This document shows positions 9,466 through 19,968 of a stretch of 64,000 nucleotides of DNA, one piece after another. A program made the position numbers and the translations under genes. Positions within the stretch are counted from its first letter, which is position 1. Each line of letters begins with the position of its first letter. The stretch is from Candidatus Altimarinota bacterium (GTDB lineage: Bacteria; Patescibacteriota; Gracilibacteria; BD1-5; UBA6164). Location: positions 1 to 64,000 of the forward strand of contig JAOARJ010000012.1 in the NCBI GenBank assembly GCA_025210615.1, read 5' to 3'. The notes under the pieces were generated by a model that was given only the letters and a program-made list of their open reading frames with translations, made no database searches and had not been told where the DNA came from.

Positions 9466-10635
9466 ATGGGAGAAAAAAGAGAAGTAAAACATGTGAATTA
9501 TAATTGAGAAAAAATAAATTTACCAGAAAATAATAATTTTTCTGATTTTCAGCCTATTGATAACAAAGATAATTTAGTATTAAAGTTAAGTAAAAAATTT
9601 GAATATAATAAAAAAAATATCTTAGCCAAAGATGTTTTTAAAACTGGTTTTGTGAATAAAAGAGAAAATTTATCAGAAGAAAAAAATACTTATTTAGCAC
9701 AACTTTCAAAAATTACTCAAGAGTGAACAGATAAATTAAATAAAGAAGTGAGAAAAATAGAAGAAGAATTTCAAGAAGTTCAAAGATTAAGAAGGTTAGA
9801 ATGGAGAAAATCACTTACTTGACTTGAAGCATTTTATGAAAACTTTTGAAAAGTTATACAAATATTATCTGAAAATTTATGATTTACCGAAGAATATTTA
9901 CTTGCGGTTATAAGCCTCGAAACTATTTTTAATATAGAATGAGATAAAAAACAGTCTAAACGTGGTTCTCTATGATATATGCAGTTAACTTCAATACCGT
10001 TCAAAGATATGGTAAGAAGATATAAAAAAGATAAAAATTGAAAAGAAGATAAACAAAATTATTATTGAAGATGAAGGTATGATTATTTACCTGTTTTTAA
10101 ACGCATTCCAGATTCTTTAATTAATATGGTAGAAAACCAAGAATGAAAAAACTTATTAATTAGATTAAAAGAAATAGATCCAAATAATAAAAACGATTTA
10201 CCAGAATATAAACAAATTGCAAATAAATTAAGAAGAATTTTAAAAAACAAAGAAACTGTAGAACAAAATTCCGTATTAAATATAATTATGTGAGGAGTTT
10301 ATTTAAAAGTCGTTCATGATACTTTATGAACTCATAATGTATATGGAAAAAAGCAATGGTATAAACCTTTTTTGAAATTAAAAATAGATACTATAAATAG
10401 TTGGTTAGAATATAGATGATGTAAAATATCTGAGGAAGAATTAAATGATTTTAAATATAAAATGGAAAATAAAAAATTTAGTGAAAAAGAACTTAGATTA
10501 TTATTGGCAACTAGAATTTATAATTGAGATTGAAATATAGAAACTCCATGAGTTGAGCATAAATATTATTATTGAGCTACTACATATTTTTTAGAACAAT
10601 ATTTATATAAGCAAAAACACAAATATGATAAATAA
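9466..10635 (+). CDS. Lytic transglycosylase-like (SLT-type) protein without signal peptide
   Basis: 389 aa. The middle holds GFTEEYLLAVISLETIFNIE followed by KRGSLGYMQLTSI, matching the SLT/goose-lysozyme pattern 'AvisxESxf....SxxGaxGlmQl' with catalytic Glu in LET, and later ATRIYNGDGNIETPGVEH in the place of the family's 'AYNxG' motif. It would cleave the MurNAc-GlcNAc bond. No signal peptide is visible: the first 100 residues are charged and coiled-coil-like, so export would need another route. The 74-base gap to rnr holds the rnr terminator. A degenerate catalytic role, or a pilus/secretion-associated transglycosylase, is also possible. Confidence 0.6.
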
Positions 10636-10636
10636 A

Positions 10637-10666
10637 AACCCTCCATATTTCAGGAGAGTTTTTTGT
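10637..10666. terminator. Bidirectional terminator between SLT-like gene and rpsO
   Basis: Imperfect stem AACcCTCC/GGAGaGTT followed by T6 on the plus strand and T-rich sequence on the minus strand. Confidence 0.65.
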
Positions 10667-10673
10667 TTTTGAA

Positions 10674-10937
10674 TTATTTTCTTAAATTTAATTCTTTTAG
10701 AACATTTTGATAACTTTCTGGATTTTTCTTTTTTAAGTAGTTAAGAAGTTTTCTTCTTTTAGCTACCATAAGCATAATACCCCTTCTAGAGTGATTATCT
10801 TTTCCGTGTTCTTTTAAATGGTTTTTAAGATTTTCAATCTTAGCAGTGAAAATAGCAATTTGCACTTCAGTAGAACCAGTATCTTTATCGTTACTAGCAA
10901 ATTGTGCCATTACTTTTTTCTTTTCATCTCTTTGCAT
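10674..10937 (-). CDS. rpsO: 30S ribosomal protein S15
   Basis: 87 aa, full length. Contains DTGSTEVQIAIFTAKIENLK, HSRRGIMLMVAKRRKLLNYL and ESYQNVLKELNLRK, the four-helix S15 fold that binds the three-way junction of 16S rRNA. All its glycines are GGN; no UGA occurs, unlike most genes here. It lies alone, not next to pnp as in many bacteria. Confidence 0.97.
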   Translation of the reverse strand: MQRDEKKKVMAQFASNDKDTGSTEVQIAIFTAKIENLKNHLKEHGKDNHSRRGIMLMVAKRRKLLNYLKKKNPESYQNVLKELNLRK

Positions 10938-11027
10938 AATGTATTAAAATTAATAATAATATAAACTAATCCCAGAATACATACCAGTTATTAGCGCTCT
11001 ACATTATATGAAAAAATTTTAAAAAGC

Positions 11028-11080
11028 AAAATTATTATTTAGTTTTTACAAAATAGCAAAAATTTATATAATCAAAATTA
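11028..11080. repeat. Direct repeat carrying a promoter, copy 1
   Basis: About 53 bases nearly identical to 11541-11592, starting AAAATTATTATTTAG. Contains -35 TTTACA (11045-11050), 16-bp spacer and -10 TATAAT (11067-11072), driving the gene at 11112. Confidence 0.75.
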
Positions 11081-11111
11081 TTAAATAATTAATTAAAGAA
11101 AATAATATATT

Positions 11112-11555
11112 ATGCAAGTATTTATACGTAAAGGTGGTTTTTGGAATGCTAAATCTTATAAATTTAGTTCTCAATTTGGTCATATAATGATTTGTATTGA
11201 TGATAAATTTTATAGTTTTACTCAAAGCGATTTTTTAGAAGATTCAAAATATGGTTGTGTTCAAATAATAACGAAGAAAGAATTTGAGAAGACTTATAAA
11301 GGACAAATATGGAATATTGTAGAGCTTACTAGTGATGAAAAAACGAAAGAAAATGTTATTAAATATTTTAAAGAAACAGCAAAAAATCATAATTATTCAA
11401 TAGTGAATAATTGCGCTTTAGAATGTCAACAAGCTTTAAATGAATCAAAGATACTAAACTCTAATAAAAATTATGTATATCCTTGAATGATTTTATCTTC
11501 ATTAAAAAAAGATGCGAAACAAAAAATATCTAAAATAGAAAAAATTATTATTTAG
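11112..11555 (+). CDS. Small papain-like (permuted NlpC/P60-type) protein, putative
   Basis: 147 aa with one UGA-Gly (11484-11486). The N-terminal half has SSQFGHIMICIDDKFYSFTQ and the C-terminal half IVNNCALECQQALNESKI. A His early in 'GHI.I.I....YS' and a Cys late in 'NNC....Q.ALN' is the circularly permuted papain-like arrangement seen in YiiX/LRAT-type proteins, where they form the catalytic pair. No signal peptide. It is flanked by two nearly identical promoter repeats, the second overlapping its own last codons. Specific function unknown. Confidence 0.6.
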
Positions 11556-11592
11556 CTTTTACAAAATAATAAAAATTTATATAATAAAATTA
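11541..11592. repeat. Direct repeat carrying a promoter, copy 2
   Basis: Near-copy of 11028-11080 with -35 TTTACA (11558-11563), 16-bp spacer and -10 TATAAT (11580-11585), driving mutS. Its first 15 bases are the last codons and stop of the preceding gene. Confidence 0.75.
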
Positions 11593-11613
11593 ATATATTA
11601 AATTAAAAATAAA

Positions 11614-12855
11614 ATGGCTAAGAAAAATAATACTAAAGAAAAAACTAAAGAGAAAAAAATAACACCAGCAATGGCTCAATATTATGAAATGAAAGAAGCT
11701 AATCCTGATTGTGTTCTTTTTTTTAGAATGTGAGATTTTTATGAAATGTTTGATGATGATGCTCATATCGCTCATAAAGTTTTGTGAATAAATATTACAA
11801 CTCGTAATAAAAATGCTGATAATCCTACGCCATTAGCTGGAATTCCTTATCACGCTAGAGAAAAATATTTACCTATTTTAGTTAATGCTGGTTATAAAGT
11901 AGCTATTGCGGAACAAGTGTCAGACCCGAGTTTAAAAGGAATAGTAAAAAGAGATGTTGTAAGAATAGTAACACCTGCAACTTTATCGCTTGAAGGAGAT
12001 GAATATAGCGCCTGAGAAGAATCAAATATAATTGTAGCTATTATTAAAGAAAAAAAATGATATTGAATAAGTTATACAGATATTACTTCAGGAGCTTGGA
12101 AAACTTGAGAATTTAAAAATTTCGATGATTTAGCGACAGCTTTATATAAAATGTCACCGAAAGAAGTTATATTAGATAAAAATTTATTTTGAGAAGAGCA
12201 AATAAAAGAAATTTTAAGCAAAAAATTCTCATTAAATATTTATTATTTTGAATTTAGATGAAACGCGAAAGAAAAATTACTTAATCATTTTAATATAAAA
12301 AATCTGCAATGCTTTTATTTAGATGATAAATGATTAGCACAAAGTTCTAGCGCGTTATTGCTTGAATATTTAGAAACAAATCAAAAATCAAGTTTAGATT
12401 TTTTAAATAGTATAAGTTTTGAAAGTTTTGATGAATTTATGTGAATTGATGAAAATACTATAAGAAATCTTGATTTAATTTATAATATGGCGACAAAATC
12501 TGGGACTGTTTGAACTCTTTTTTGAGTACTAAACACTACAAAAACTTCTATGTGAGCGAGAATGCTTAGAGAACAAGTTATCAAACCTTTACAAGATATA
12601 GAAGCCATTAACACAAGATTAAATATTATAGAAGAGTTTTTAAAAGATGCGATTTTATTATCAAAGGTTAGGGATAAATTAAGAATGGTGTCAGATATCG
12701 ATTTAATACTAAATAGATTGGCTTTATGAAGGGCAATGCCTAAAGATTTATTAAATTTAAAAAAATCTTTAGAAACAGTTTTGGAAGTTTTTGAATTAAT
12801 CAAAACTAGTGAAAATAAAAAATTAATAAAATTACTTGAGATAGAAGAAAAATAA
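11614..12855 (+). pseudogene. mutS: MutS, N-terminal half only (no clamp or ATPase domain)
   Basis: 413 aa against about 850 for the family. The mismatch-reading domain is intact, with the Phe-x-Glu region in LFFRMGDFYEMFDDDAHIAH and [12 protein letters not shown], then the connector domain and the first part of the core helices (TKSGTVGTLFGVLNTTKTSM, GARMLREQ). The protein stops at LIKLLEIEEK. The rest of the core, the DNA clamp and the ATPase with Walker A 'GPNxxGKS' are absent, and no remnant follows: next come the double-hairpin repeat and holA. The last codons match the sequence beside repeat copy 1, so the end was created by the repeat. Mismatch repair through this protein should be lost, unless a second MutS exists elsewhere. 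Confidence 0.85.
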
Positions 12856-12865
12856 TGTAGATATT

Positions 12866-12937
12866 ATTGATGTGTGGCGCGCCGAAGGCGCGCCACACTA
12901 AGGGGCGACAGCCCAAAGGGTTGTCACCCCTATTCAA
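12866..12937. repeat. Double-hairpin repeat element, copy 2
   Basis: Opposite orientation to 5008-5078: ATTGATG, hairpin GTGTGGCGCGCC/GGCGCGCCACAC (12872-12898), TAA, then the GGGGCGACA... hairpin with compensated changes, and a decayed closing repeat. Flanks AATAATGTAGATA (left) and AATTCCTT (right) also match copy 1, giving an element of about 100-110 bases. Confidence 0.85.
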
Positions 12938-12978
12938 ATAAAAATTCCTTATAAAAAACTATAAATAACAAAAAAATT

Positions 12979-13920
12979 ATGATAGAATTATTTATATGAG
13001 AAAATCAATTTTTGCTCTCTAGTGAGCTAAAAAAATGGAAAGACCGTTTTATTCAAAAATACGGAGATTTTAATTTGATTCATATTAAAGATTATTCTAG
13101 TATTGACAACAATTTTATTGTAGAAAGTGTTTTATCATGAGGTTTTATGTGACAAAAAAAACTCGTTATTTTAGAAGATATTCCTGTTTCTTCCGAAGAT
13201 AAAAAATTAGCTTATATAGAAGAATTATTATCAAACAAGCTAGAGCTTGTTCCGAAAGAAAATATCGTTTTATTTGTAAGTAGTAAACCTGATAAAAGAT
13301 GAAAATTTTATAAAAAATTAAAAAAAATAGCTAATATTCATGAGTTTTGAAACATTTCTTGACTAGAATTAAAGCGTAAACTAAATAGTAAATATTCTAA
13401 ATTTATAGATAATGACGCTTTGGATTATTTGATAAAAATTAAGTGAGAAAATTATACTAAAATAGCCTCAGAAATAGAAAAGTTATTAATTTGACATTTA
13501 AATATTTCAAAAAATATAATCAAAGAAAATGTTACGCCAGAAATAGAAGAAAGTATTTTCTCGCTAGTTGATGAAATTTTGATGAATAATAAAAAAATGG
13601 CTATTTCAAGATTAAGAAATCTATTAAATCAAACAAATATTTACTGAATTTATAATTTTTTACTTAGTAATATCAGAACTTTTGTTTATATAGATTTAAT
13701 GAAGAGAAGACGTGTAATTAGCAATAAAATTAGCTTTGAATTAAATTTATGAAAAAGAGGTTTTTTGGTGAATAAAAATTATTTTTTAAAGTGAGAAAAA
13801 TTATCAAGATTATTTAGTAATTTAGCTGAAATAGATTATAAAATGAAGAATTCAAAATTGCTTGATTCAGACGAAAAAGCGATGCAATATGAGCTTGAAA
13901 AAGTTATTTTAAGTAATTAA
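12979..13920 (+). CDS. holA: DNA polymerase III subunit delta
   Basis: 313 aa. Layout of HolA: N-terminal P-loop-less AAA+ fold (MIELFIGENQFLLSSELKKW; 'FGQKKLVILEDIP' equivalent GFMGQKKLVILEDIP), NIVLFVSSKPDKRGKFYKKL, the three-helix lid and a C-terminal helical collar (ESIFSLVDEILMNNKKMAI, LLNQTNIYGIYNFL). Delta opens the beta clamp during loading. Sequence conservation in this family is low, but strand and motif order are clear. It starts 41 bases after the repeat element. holB lies at 38775-39482. Confidence 0.8.
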
Positions 13921-14898
13921 ATTAAACTGAAAATTATATGTGACTTGAGATATTTGTGATTCTAATGGTAATTGTTTATGAGGAGGTATAATTGACCAAA
14001 CAAAATGTCAAAGTGCTAACTGGTTATGGATCCCTCCTGCTAGTGATATGAATATTTGAACCGGAAAATGAGAATGATTTTGTATTTCTCCTGCTTTAGC
14101 AACTGGTTCTAGTGGAGGATGATTATCAGTAAACTGATGGTGAACTCACCGGTCTTGATTGAACACTTCTAGTGTTTAAGATTCAGTTAATCCAAATCCT
14201 ACATATGGACAAACAAAAACTTTAGATACTCCTTGATGATATAATTGTAGGCCTTTATGAAGCTTAGCTTCCTGAACTTGAAATGTATGATGAGATGATA
14301 TTGTATGAAGAATGAATCGGCTTAATAACAATAAAGCAATCGCTAATTTGGCAAGTATTCCATGGATTACTTGAGATGTAAAACCAGCTTCTCATCAAGC
14401 TATTCCAGCTATCTATATAGCTGACTGTTTAGATTGAGAAAAAAATTTATGAACTTGAACTACAATGAAATATACTCATAATGACAATTCTTCTGAAAAT
14501 ATTACATATACTGAGTATAATACTGATATAAATTCTGCAACCTGACTTTATACAAATTCGGATTCAATTTATATAAAAAGACAAAAATACTTATTAGGTT
14601 GGAGTCAATCATCAGGTTCTCATCTTCCTTCTGCTTATAGCTATGTAAATAGTAGTACTGATTTTTGATGTACTGGGACCTCTTGTTTTTGATGAAGTCA
14701 AGCATGAGAATATATAGCTGCATTTAATGTAAATTGAAGTTTTTTTAATTCAAATCAATGGACTCACTTATCTGCCCTTTGAGATAATTGATGAAATGCT
14801 ATCGTTTAGCAGATTTTAGCAATGCAAACTGACATTCACGGGACCGTTCAGGTAGTACAAAATATTACTGAATCCTTAGAATAGTTATCCGTCCATAA
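13921..14898 (+). pseudogene. 5'-truncated, decayed copy of the lectin-like surface protein gene
   Basis: Begins exactly after the holA stop, inside the conserved neck: LNGKLYVTGDICDS is readable at once, matching KLDGKLYVTGDICDS of the 5592-6809 gene. Signal peptide, start codon and promoter are missing. One frame runs to a TAA at 14176-14178, a second part continues (SHLPSAYSYV, WTHLSALGDN) to a TAG at 14807, and the C-terminus IRIVIRP-like (GILRIVIRP) ends at 14898 in another frame, so at least one frameshift and a stop are present. The central part differs strongly from the intact gene. It is a dead copy or a silent donor cassette. Confidence 0.8.
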
Positions 14899-14938
14899 AA
14901 ATAATATTTTCAAAATAAACTTATTTTTTTATTTTATA

Positions 14939-14966
14939 TTGTATAAACTTAAATTTTTTATATAAT
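14939..14966 (+). promoter_or_regulatory. Promoter of the AI-2E-type permease gene
   Basis: -35 TTGTAT (14939-14944), 16-bp spacer, -10 TATAAT (14961-14966), ATG at 14998. Confidence 0.55.
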
Positions 14967-14997
14967 GTACAAGATTTATTTGTTTATTTAAAAAGAA

Positions 14998-16209
14998 ATG
15001 AAAGCACTAAAAAGATTTTTAAAAATTTTTATCAATAAAATATTTTTCCAAAGAATCCTCGCTTATCTGTTATTAATAGGCTTTTTTTATGTATTCCATG
15101 ATTTTATTTTAGTATTTTTCCTTACTTTTATTTTTTCTTACTTATTTTTATCAAGCTGAGAATTTTTAAAGAAAAAACTGGACATATTTATTGATAAACA
15201 CAAATTTAATAAAAAATATAAGAAAATTTTTTCGCTAAATTTATTAATCGCACTAGAATATATTTTGTTTATAACTATTTTGGCTTTTACCGTATCAAAT
15301 ATTATACCAAAATTAATTACAGAGTTATCTGCCCTACCTGATAAAATCCCATTTTTAAAAGACCAACTGATAACATTTACTGACCAACTTAAGGAAATAA
15401 AAGACTTTAATGCAGAAGTAGTAACTTGGGTTGAACAATTTATGGAAAATGGAGATTATGAAATATTCTTACAAGTTTTTGAAAATGTTAAACAAATTTG
15501 ATTAATAGTATTTAAATTCGTTTTATCGCTTATACTAAGTTTTATCTTTATATTAGACAGACATAAATTACAAGATTATTTTAGATGAGTTCAAGGTTCT
15601 AACTTTAGATTTCTGTACGACGAATATTCAATAATCATAGAAAAATTAACAAGAAGTTTCTGATTACTTTTCAAAGCTCAAGCAATGATAGCAATAGTAA
15701 ACGCAGTATTAACAAGTATCTGACTATATTTACTAGGATTATTCTTCTACCCTGCTGGATTCCCATATATCTTAACGCTAGCGGTTATCGTCTTTATATT
15801 CGGATTTATCCCTGTATTCTGAACATTTTTATCATCTGTACCTATTGCAATTATAGCTTTTACAATTTGAGGATTTAGCTGAGTTTTACAAATCGTCGTG
15901 CTTGTAGCCTTAGTTCATGCAATTGAAGCATATTATCTAAACCCAAAAATAATTTCAAGCTATATGGAATTACCTGTCAGTATGACGTTTATAATACTGC
16001 TTATTTGAGAACATTTCTTCGGTGTTGCGGGACTTATTATTTGAGTAAGTTGATTCTATTTTATAGTAGATTTATTCAAAGATTTTGATAAAGTAGTAAC
16101 CAAAACAAATAATACGCTACATAAAAATAAAAAGGTCGCTGACGAAGCAAAACAACTTTTAGCAGAACACGCCGTAACAACAAAAAATAATAAAAAATCT
16201 AAAAAATAA
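14998..16209 (+). CDS. AI-2E family transporter (PerM/YdiK-like permease)
   Basis: 403 aa, usual length. About eight hydrophobic segments: an N-terminal pair, a long amphipathic periplasmic-type stretch (residues 100-155, IPKLITELSALPDKIPFLKD), then the conserved C-terminal half with FRWLFKAQ-like region, GFIPVFGTFLSSVPIAIIAF and HAIEAYYLNPKIISSYMELP, the family's 'hxxexxxLxPkixg....lp' signature. Members move small molecules or ions across the membrane; the substrate here cannot be told. The C-terminal tail is Lys-rich and cytoplasmic. Shares a bidirectional terminator with the next gene. Confidence 0.85.
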
Positions 16210-16217
16210 TCAAACTA

Positions 16218-16242
16218 AAAACTCTAGAATCACTAGAGTTTT
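16218..16242. terminator. Bidirectional terminator
   Basis: Perfect 10-bp stem AAAACTCTAG/CTAGAGTTTT with T-runs on both sides. The stop codon of the minus-strand gene (16233-16235) lies in the stem. Confidence 0.85.
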
Positions 16243-16670
16243 ATTTTTTCTAAATCATTATTAATAATAACTGGATACATAGCATCTATCTCTTCTTTAT
16301 ATTTATTTTTTCAAAAATCATTTAAGATAAAAATCTTTTTATTCAAGAAAAAAGCTCATCACATTTCCAAAAAAGTATTCGCTCAAATATAACCTTCTTG
16401 TCAGTTTTTCTCAGGATTTATAACTAAAACAGCATCACACCATTTTATTTTTTCTTCATAAAAATCAAGCATAATTTTATTTTTAAATTTCTTGAAATTA
16501 TCTTCATTATCCATAATTTCTAAATATTTTTTCTCGGTAACTAATTCTCAAGAATCTAATTTAAAAGCCTTTTCTGGCATTTTTATACTATGTCATAATT
16601 TTTCTAATTTTTGCTTAATTTCTTGCATCTCCTTTATAAAAGCAATACTTCAAGATAAAGTTATTTTCAT
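16233..16670 (-). CDS. Nucleoside 2-deoxyribosyltransferase-like protein
   Basis: 145 aa. Starts MKITLSGSIAFIKEMQEIKQ, with KWCDAVLVINPEKNGQEGYI and GANTFLEMGGAFFLNKKIFI. The pattern 'I.lsgSi.f....e....L...Gh', an 'a D.vlv.n' strand and 'GYIG..T..EmG.A...nkkI' is that of the nucleoside 2-deoxyribosyltransferase-like/DUF4406 fold. The catalytic Glu would be the one in FLEMG. Nucleotide salvage or a sensing role; not decidable here. Stops inside the shared terminator. Confidence 0.65.
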
Positions 16671-16728
16671 AATCTTAATTTTTAATTATATAAAAATTCA
16701 AAATTAATGGAATTTATAATTTATTTTA

Positions 16729-17010
16729 CTAATGTATTCTTGCTCCATTTTCTAGAGCTTCTGGTTCTTCAGTATTATTTTCACTATTTTCAGTATTTTC
16801 ATCTTCTAGATTTATTTTTCCCTCTTCAATTTGTTTATTTAAATTATTTTTTATTTCTTCTAATTGTTCAGGAGTTAATTGAACTTCTTCAGCATTATTA
16901 GCGTTTTCTCACATATTTAATACAAAATTTATTCCAGTTCCTAATACTCAAATTAAAATTGCCAATAAAGCTATTAAAGCTACTATTTTTGTTGTCGTAT
17001 TTTTTTTCAT
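16729..17010 (-). CDS. Small single-pass membrane protein
   Basis: 93 aa. One N-terminal membrane segment (KIVALIALLAILIGVLGTGI), then a strongly acidic, Asn/Glu-rich exterior or cytoplasmic region (QLTPEQLEEIKNNLNKQIEE, ENTENSENNTEEPEALE). No family recognised. Starts 5 bases after the stop of the large exported protein, so the two are almost certainly cotranscribed and may act together. Confidence 0.65.
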
Positions 17011-17015
17011 TTTTA

Positions 17016-19859
17016 CTAATTATTAATATTTAAATTATATAAACTACCTATACTAACAGGTTTTCATACAAAACTTTGTCTTCATATAACAAATTTACTC
17101 ACTTTTCAATTAGAATCAAGTTTTATATTAACGCTTTGTCATCTTTTATCTTTATAAAAAATATTTATTTGACTATTCTCTAAGTTATAAATCATTTGAA
17201 AATCTGACGAATAATTCTTTTTTATAACTCAAATTAATTTTCACATATAAATCATATGTTCTAAAATTTCTGTCATTTTTTTCTTAAATTCAACTATTTC
17301 AATAGTCCCACTAATCTTCAATGGTTCTGAATAATAAGCATAATAATCAAAAAAATCTTCGCTTCATTTTCACTCATAAAAATACATTTCAATATTATCA
17401 AATTTATGATCTACATTAGTAAAAATATAATCAGAATCAAAATCTATTTTATAGTTTTCTATACCAGCTGTTTCAGATTCTATGCCTTCATTTATTGTTG
17501 CTCATTTTATTTTTATATCAAAAACATCATTCTCACCTACCGATAAATTTATATTATTATATTTTATATCTAAAAATCATTTTAAACTTCTAAATTCTCA
17601 TTGTGGACCTAATAATTTATCTTTTTTAAATACTATCTGAGCTCTTGAGTCTGTTATAATATTTGTACCTTTTTCATAATTATCTTTATGAGTTTCTCTT
17701 TGTTGCCTAAAAGTATTTGGAAAAAATAAAGAAAATTCATAATTTTGTTTTTTTTCATAATCCTCTTCTTCTGATTTTTTTTGTTCCCATTCTACTTCTA
17801 TATTATCAAGTTTATAAGCATATTTTTCTTCTTTTCAGTCTACAACAAAATTCTCTATTCTATTTCTTTGATTTGGATATAAGTCAAAGCTCACTAATTT
17901 TCAATTTATATTAACAAAAGATAAACTATATTTTTCGTTTTCATTATCTACAACTAAATTATCCAAATTATAATTTATTCATCTAAATTGACTAAAATAT
18001 TCTTCAAACTTTTCTTTAGATAAACTATAATCAACTTGGCTTCAAATAACCTGTGTTTCAAATCAGGCCTTTGTAGCCTTATCATATTTTGTTTCATAAA
18101 TATTATAATCATCTTTTGCTTCTATATGTTCCAAAAAATCATTTTTTAATTTATCAAAAGATTTTTTATCAGTATCATCTTTAAATAAAGCAACTCTTTT
18201 TTCTATATATTTATAAATTGAATTTGAATTATCTGAATTATCTCAAAACCCTTTTCATCAATAGACTAAATATCTAAATTTCTTATAAATTTCATTATCT
18301 TTATCAGGATATTTTTTCAAAACTAACAAATTACTCTCTCCTCTATCTTCCTCAAAAAAATTATTATAAAACTCTAGAGAAAATTTCTTAAGTAAGCTAT
18401 TATAAGAATATAAATAAGTTTCTTTAACTGTCTTATTAGCTCAAACTAACAAAAATTTATTTATTTTTAGAAAATTCTCTAATAAATCTAAATTAGACAT
18501 AGCATACTTAGGTGATAAATCAAAATTATCTTTAAACATTTTTTCGAACCAAAAAGACAAAGATTCAAAAGATTTTTTATCATAATTTCATAAATTTATC
18601 TCTTGTTTTTCACTAAAATAATAGTTATTAAGAAAATCTGAAATATAACCATAAAGCTCTTTCTTATCTATTTTATTTGTATCATAAGAAGAAAAAACCG
18701 AATTTAAATATAAGTATTTTTCAGAGAAAAATTTCTCTTTTTTAGCTCTTTTTCAAGAAATCTCTTCCAAAATCTCTCACAAAAACATTTTATTTATAAA
18801 TAAATCAAGACTATTATAATAAATCAAAATATTATAATAACTACTTAAAATTTCTTTCATATTTTTATATTCCTCTTCATCAAGGGATTTTATTTCTAAA
18901 AAATCATTTATAATTTCTTTTTTTAATTTTGAATTTATTTCTATATTTTCAGCAAAAAGTTCATTTATTTGTCTTAAAATTTTATTTTTATAATAAATAA
19001 TTTTCTTATCTTTGTTAATAAGTAAACCAAAATTCTTATCTAGCAATTCCCTATCTTCAAGTCAAGTCACCTTAGTTTTCTTTATTTCTTCATATTTTTT
19101 AGTAGTCTGATTTTCTTTAAAACTTAAAATACTTCAAAATATTTCCAAAAATTTAATAGCTTCTTCATCATTTTCTTTTATTCAAATTGATTTTGAGATA
19201 TTATTATTAATTTTTCAATCTTCATCAAAAATCGCATCAGGAAGATAAGAAAGACTCAATACATTTGAAATTCTAAATAAATCAGCATTCTTTAAATATT
19301 TATTCAAACCTATTTTCAATTTAAAAACATTATGAGGATACATCAAAAAACTTGTAACTTCAGCTTTAGTATCAGTATCTTTTAATTTCACATCCAAAAC
19401 TACATCAGAAGAATAAATTATCGTATTATTTGGATTTCTTGAATCTACATAAAATTTCCCTGTTGAAAGAGGTTCTAAGGTAAATCAATTATGCTCAATT
19501 TTCTTCTTTTGATTAATATCATTTAAAATAAAAGCAAAAAGTCAATCTCTAATTTGAAAAACATTTTCTGATTCTAAATTCTTTATTCAAAGACTACTTT
19601 TACCTTTATTAACAGTATAATAAACTCAATCTAAAATACTTAAATTATTTACATAAACCAAATTCTCTTTTTCTTTATCCTCTGGCATAATTTTGTCTAA
19701 CTTTATCGTATTAGAGTCAATAATTACTTTTTTTATTCATTTTTCTGTAGTTTCAAAAGACAAAGGATCAACACTATATCAAGGAGAAAAACTCATAAAA
19801 GAAATAATGGCAAAGCCAAAAAGAGCCAGACAAGCAGCAAATAATTTAGATGCGTTCAT
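17016..19859 (-). CDS. Very large exported protein of unknown function
   Basis: 947 aa. N-terminal signal or anchor MNASKLFAACLALFGFAIIS. The first 200 residues contain beta-rich sequence with NLSILDGVYYTVNKGKSSLG and TLEPLSTGKFYVDSRNPNNT, reminiscent of FecR-like or iron/carbohydrate-binding beta-helical folds but not convincingly so. The middle (250-560) is helical and rich in Lys, Glu, Tyr and Phe; the last third is again beta-rich with alternating Tyr/Asp. No repeats, no sorting signal, few Cys. It heads a two-gene unit with the small membrane protein. I do not recognise the family; a surface or periplasm-equivalent lipoprotein-like assembly factor or pilus-associated protein are guesses. 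Confidence 0.75.
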
Positions 19860-19968
19860 AAATTTTATTATAACAAAAATATTTAGCTAGATTTTATCAT
19901 AAAAAAGCGATTTTTCAACTTTTTTTAAGTCTTTTAGAGTTGTAATTTTGTTTATTTTAAGTGTAATA

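Noticed and set aside
17016-19859. FecR domain in the large exported protein
   Set aside because: Only a vague beta-rich resemblance near residue 90; no motif clear enough to name.
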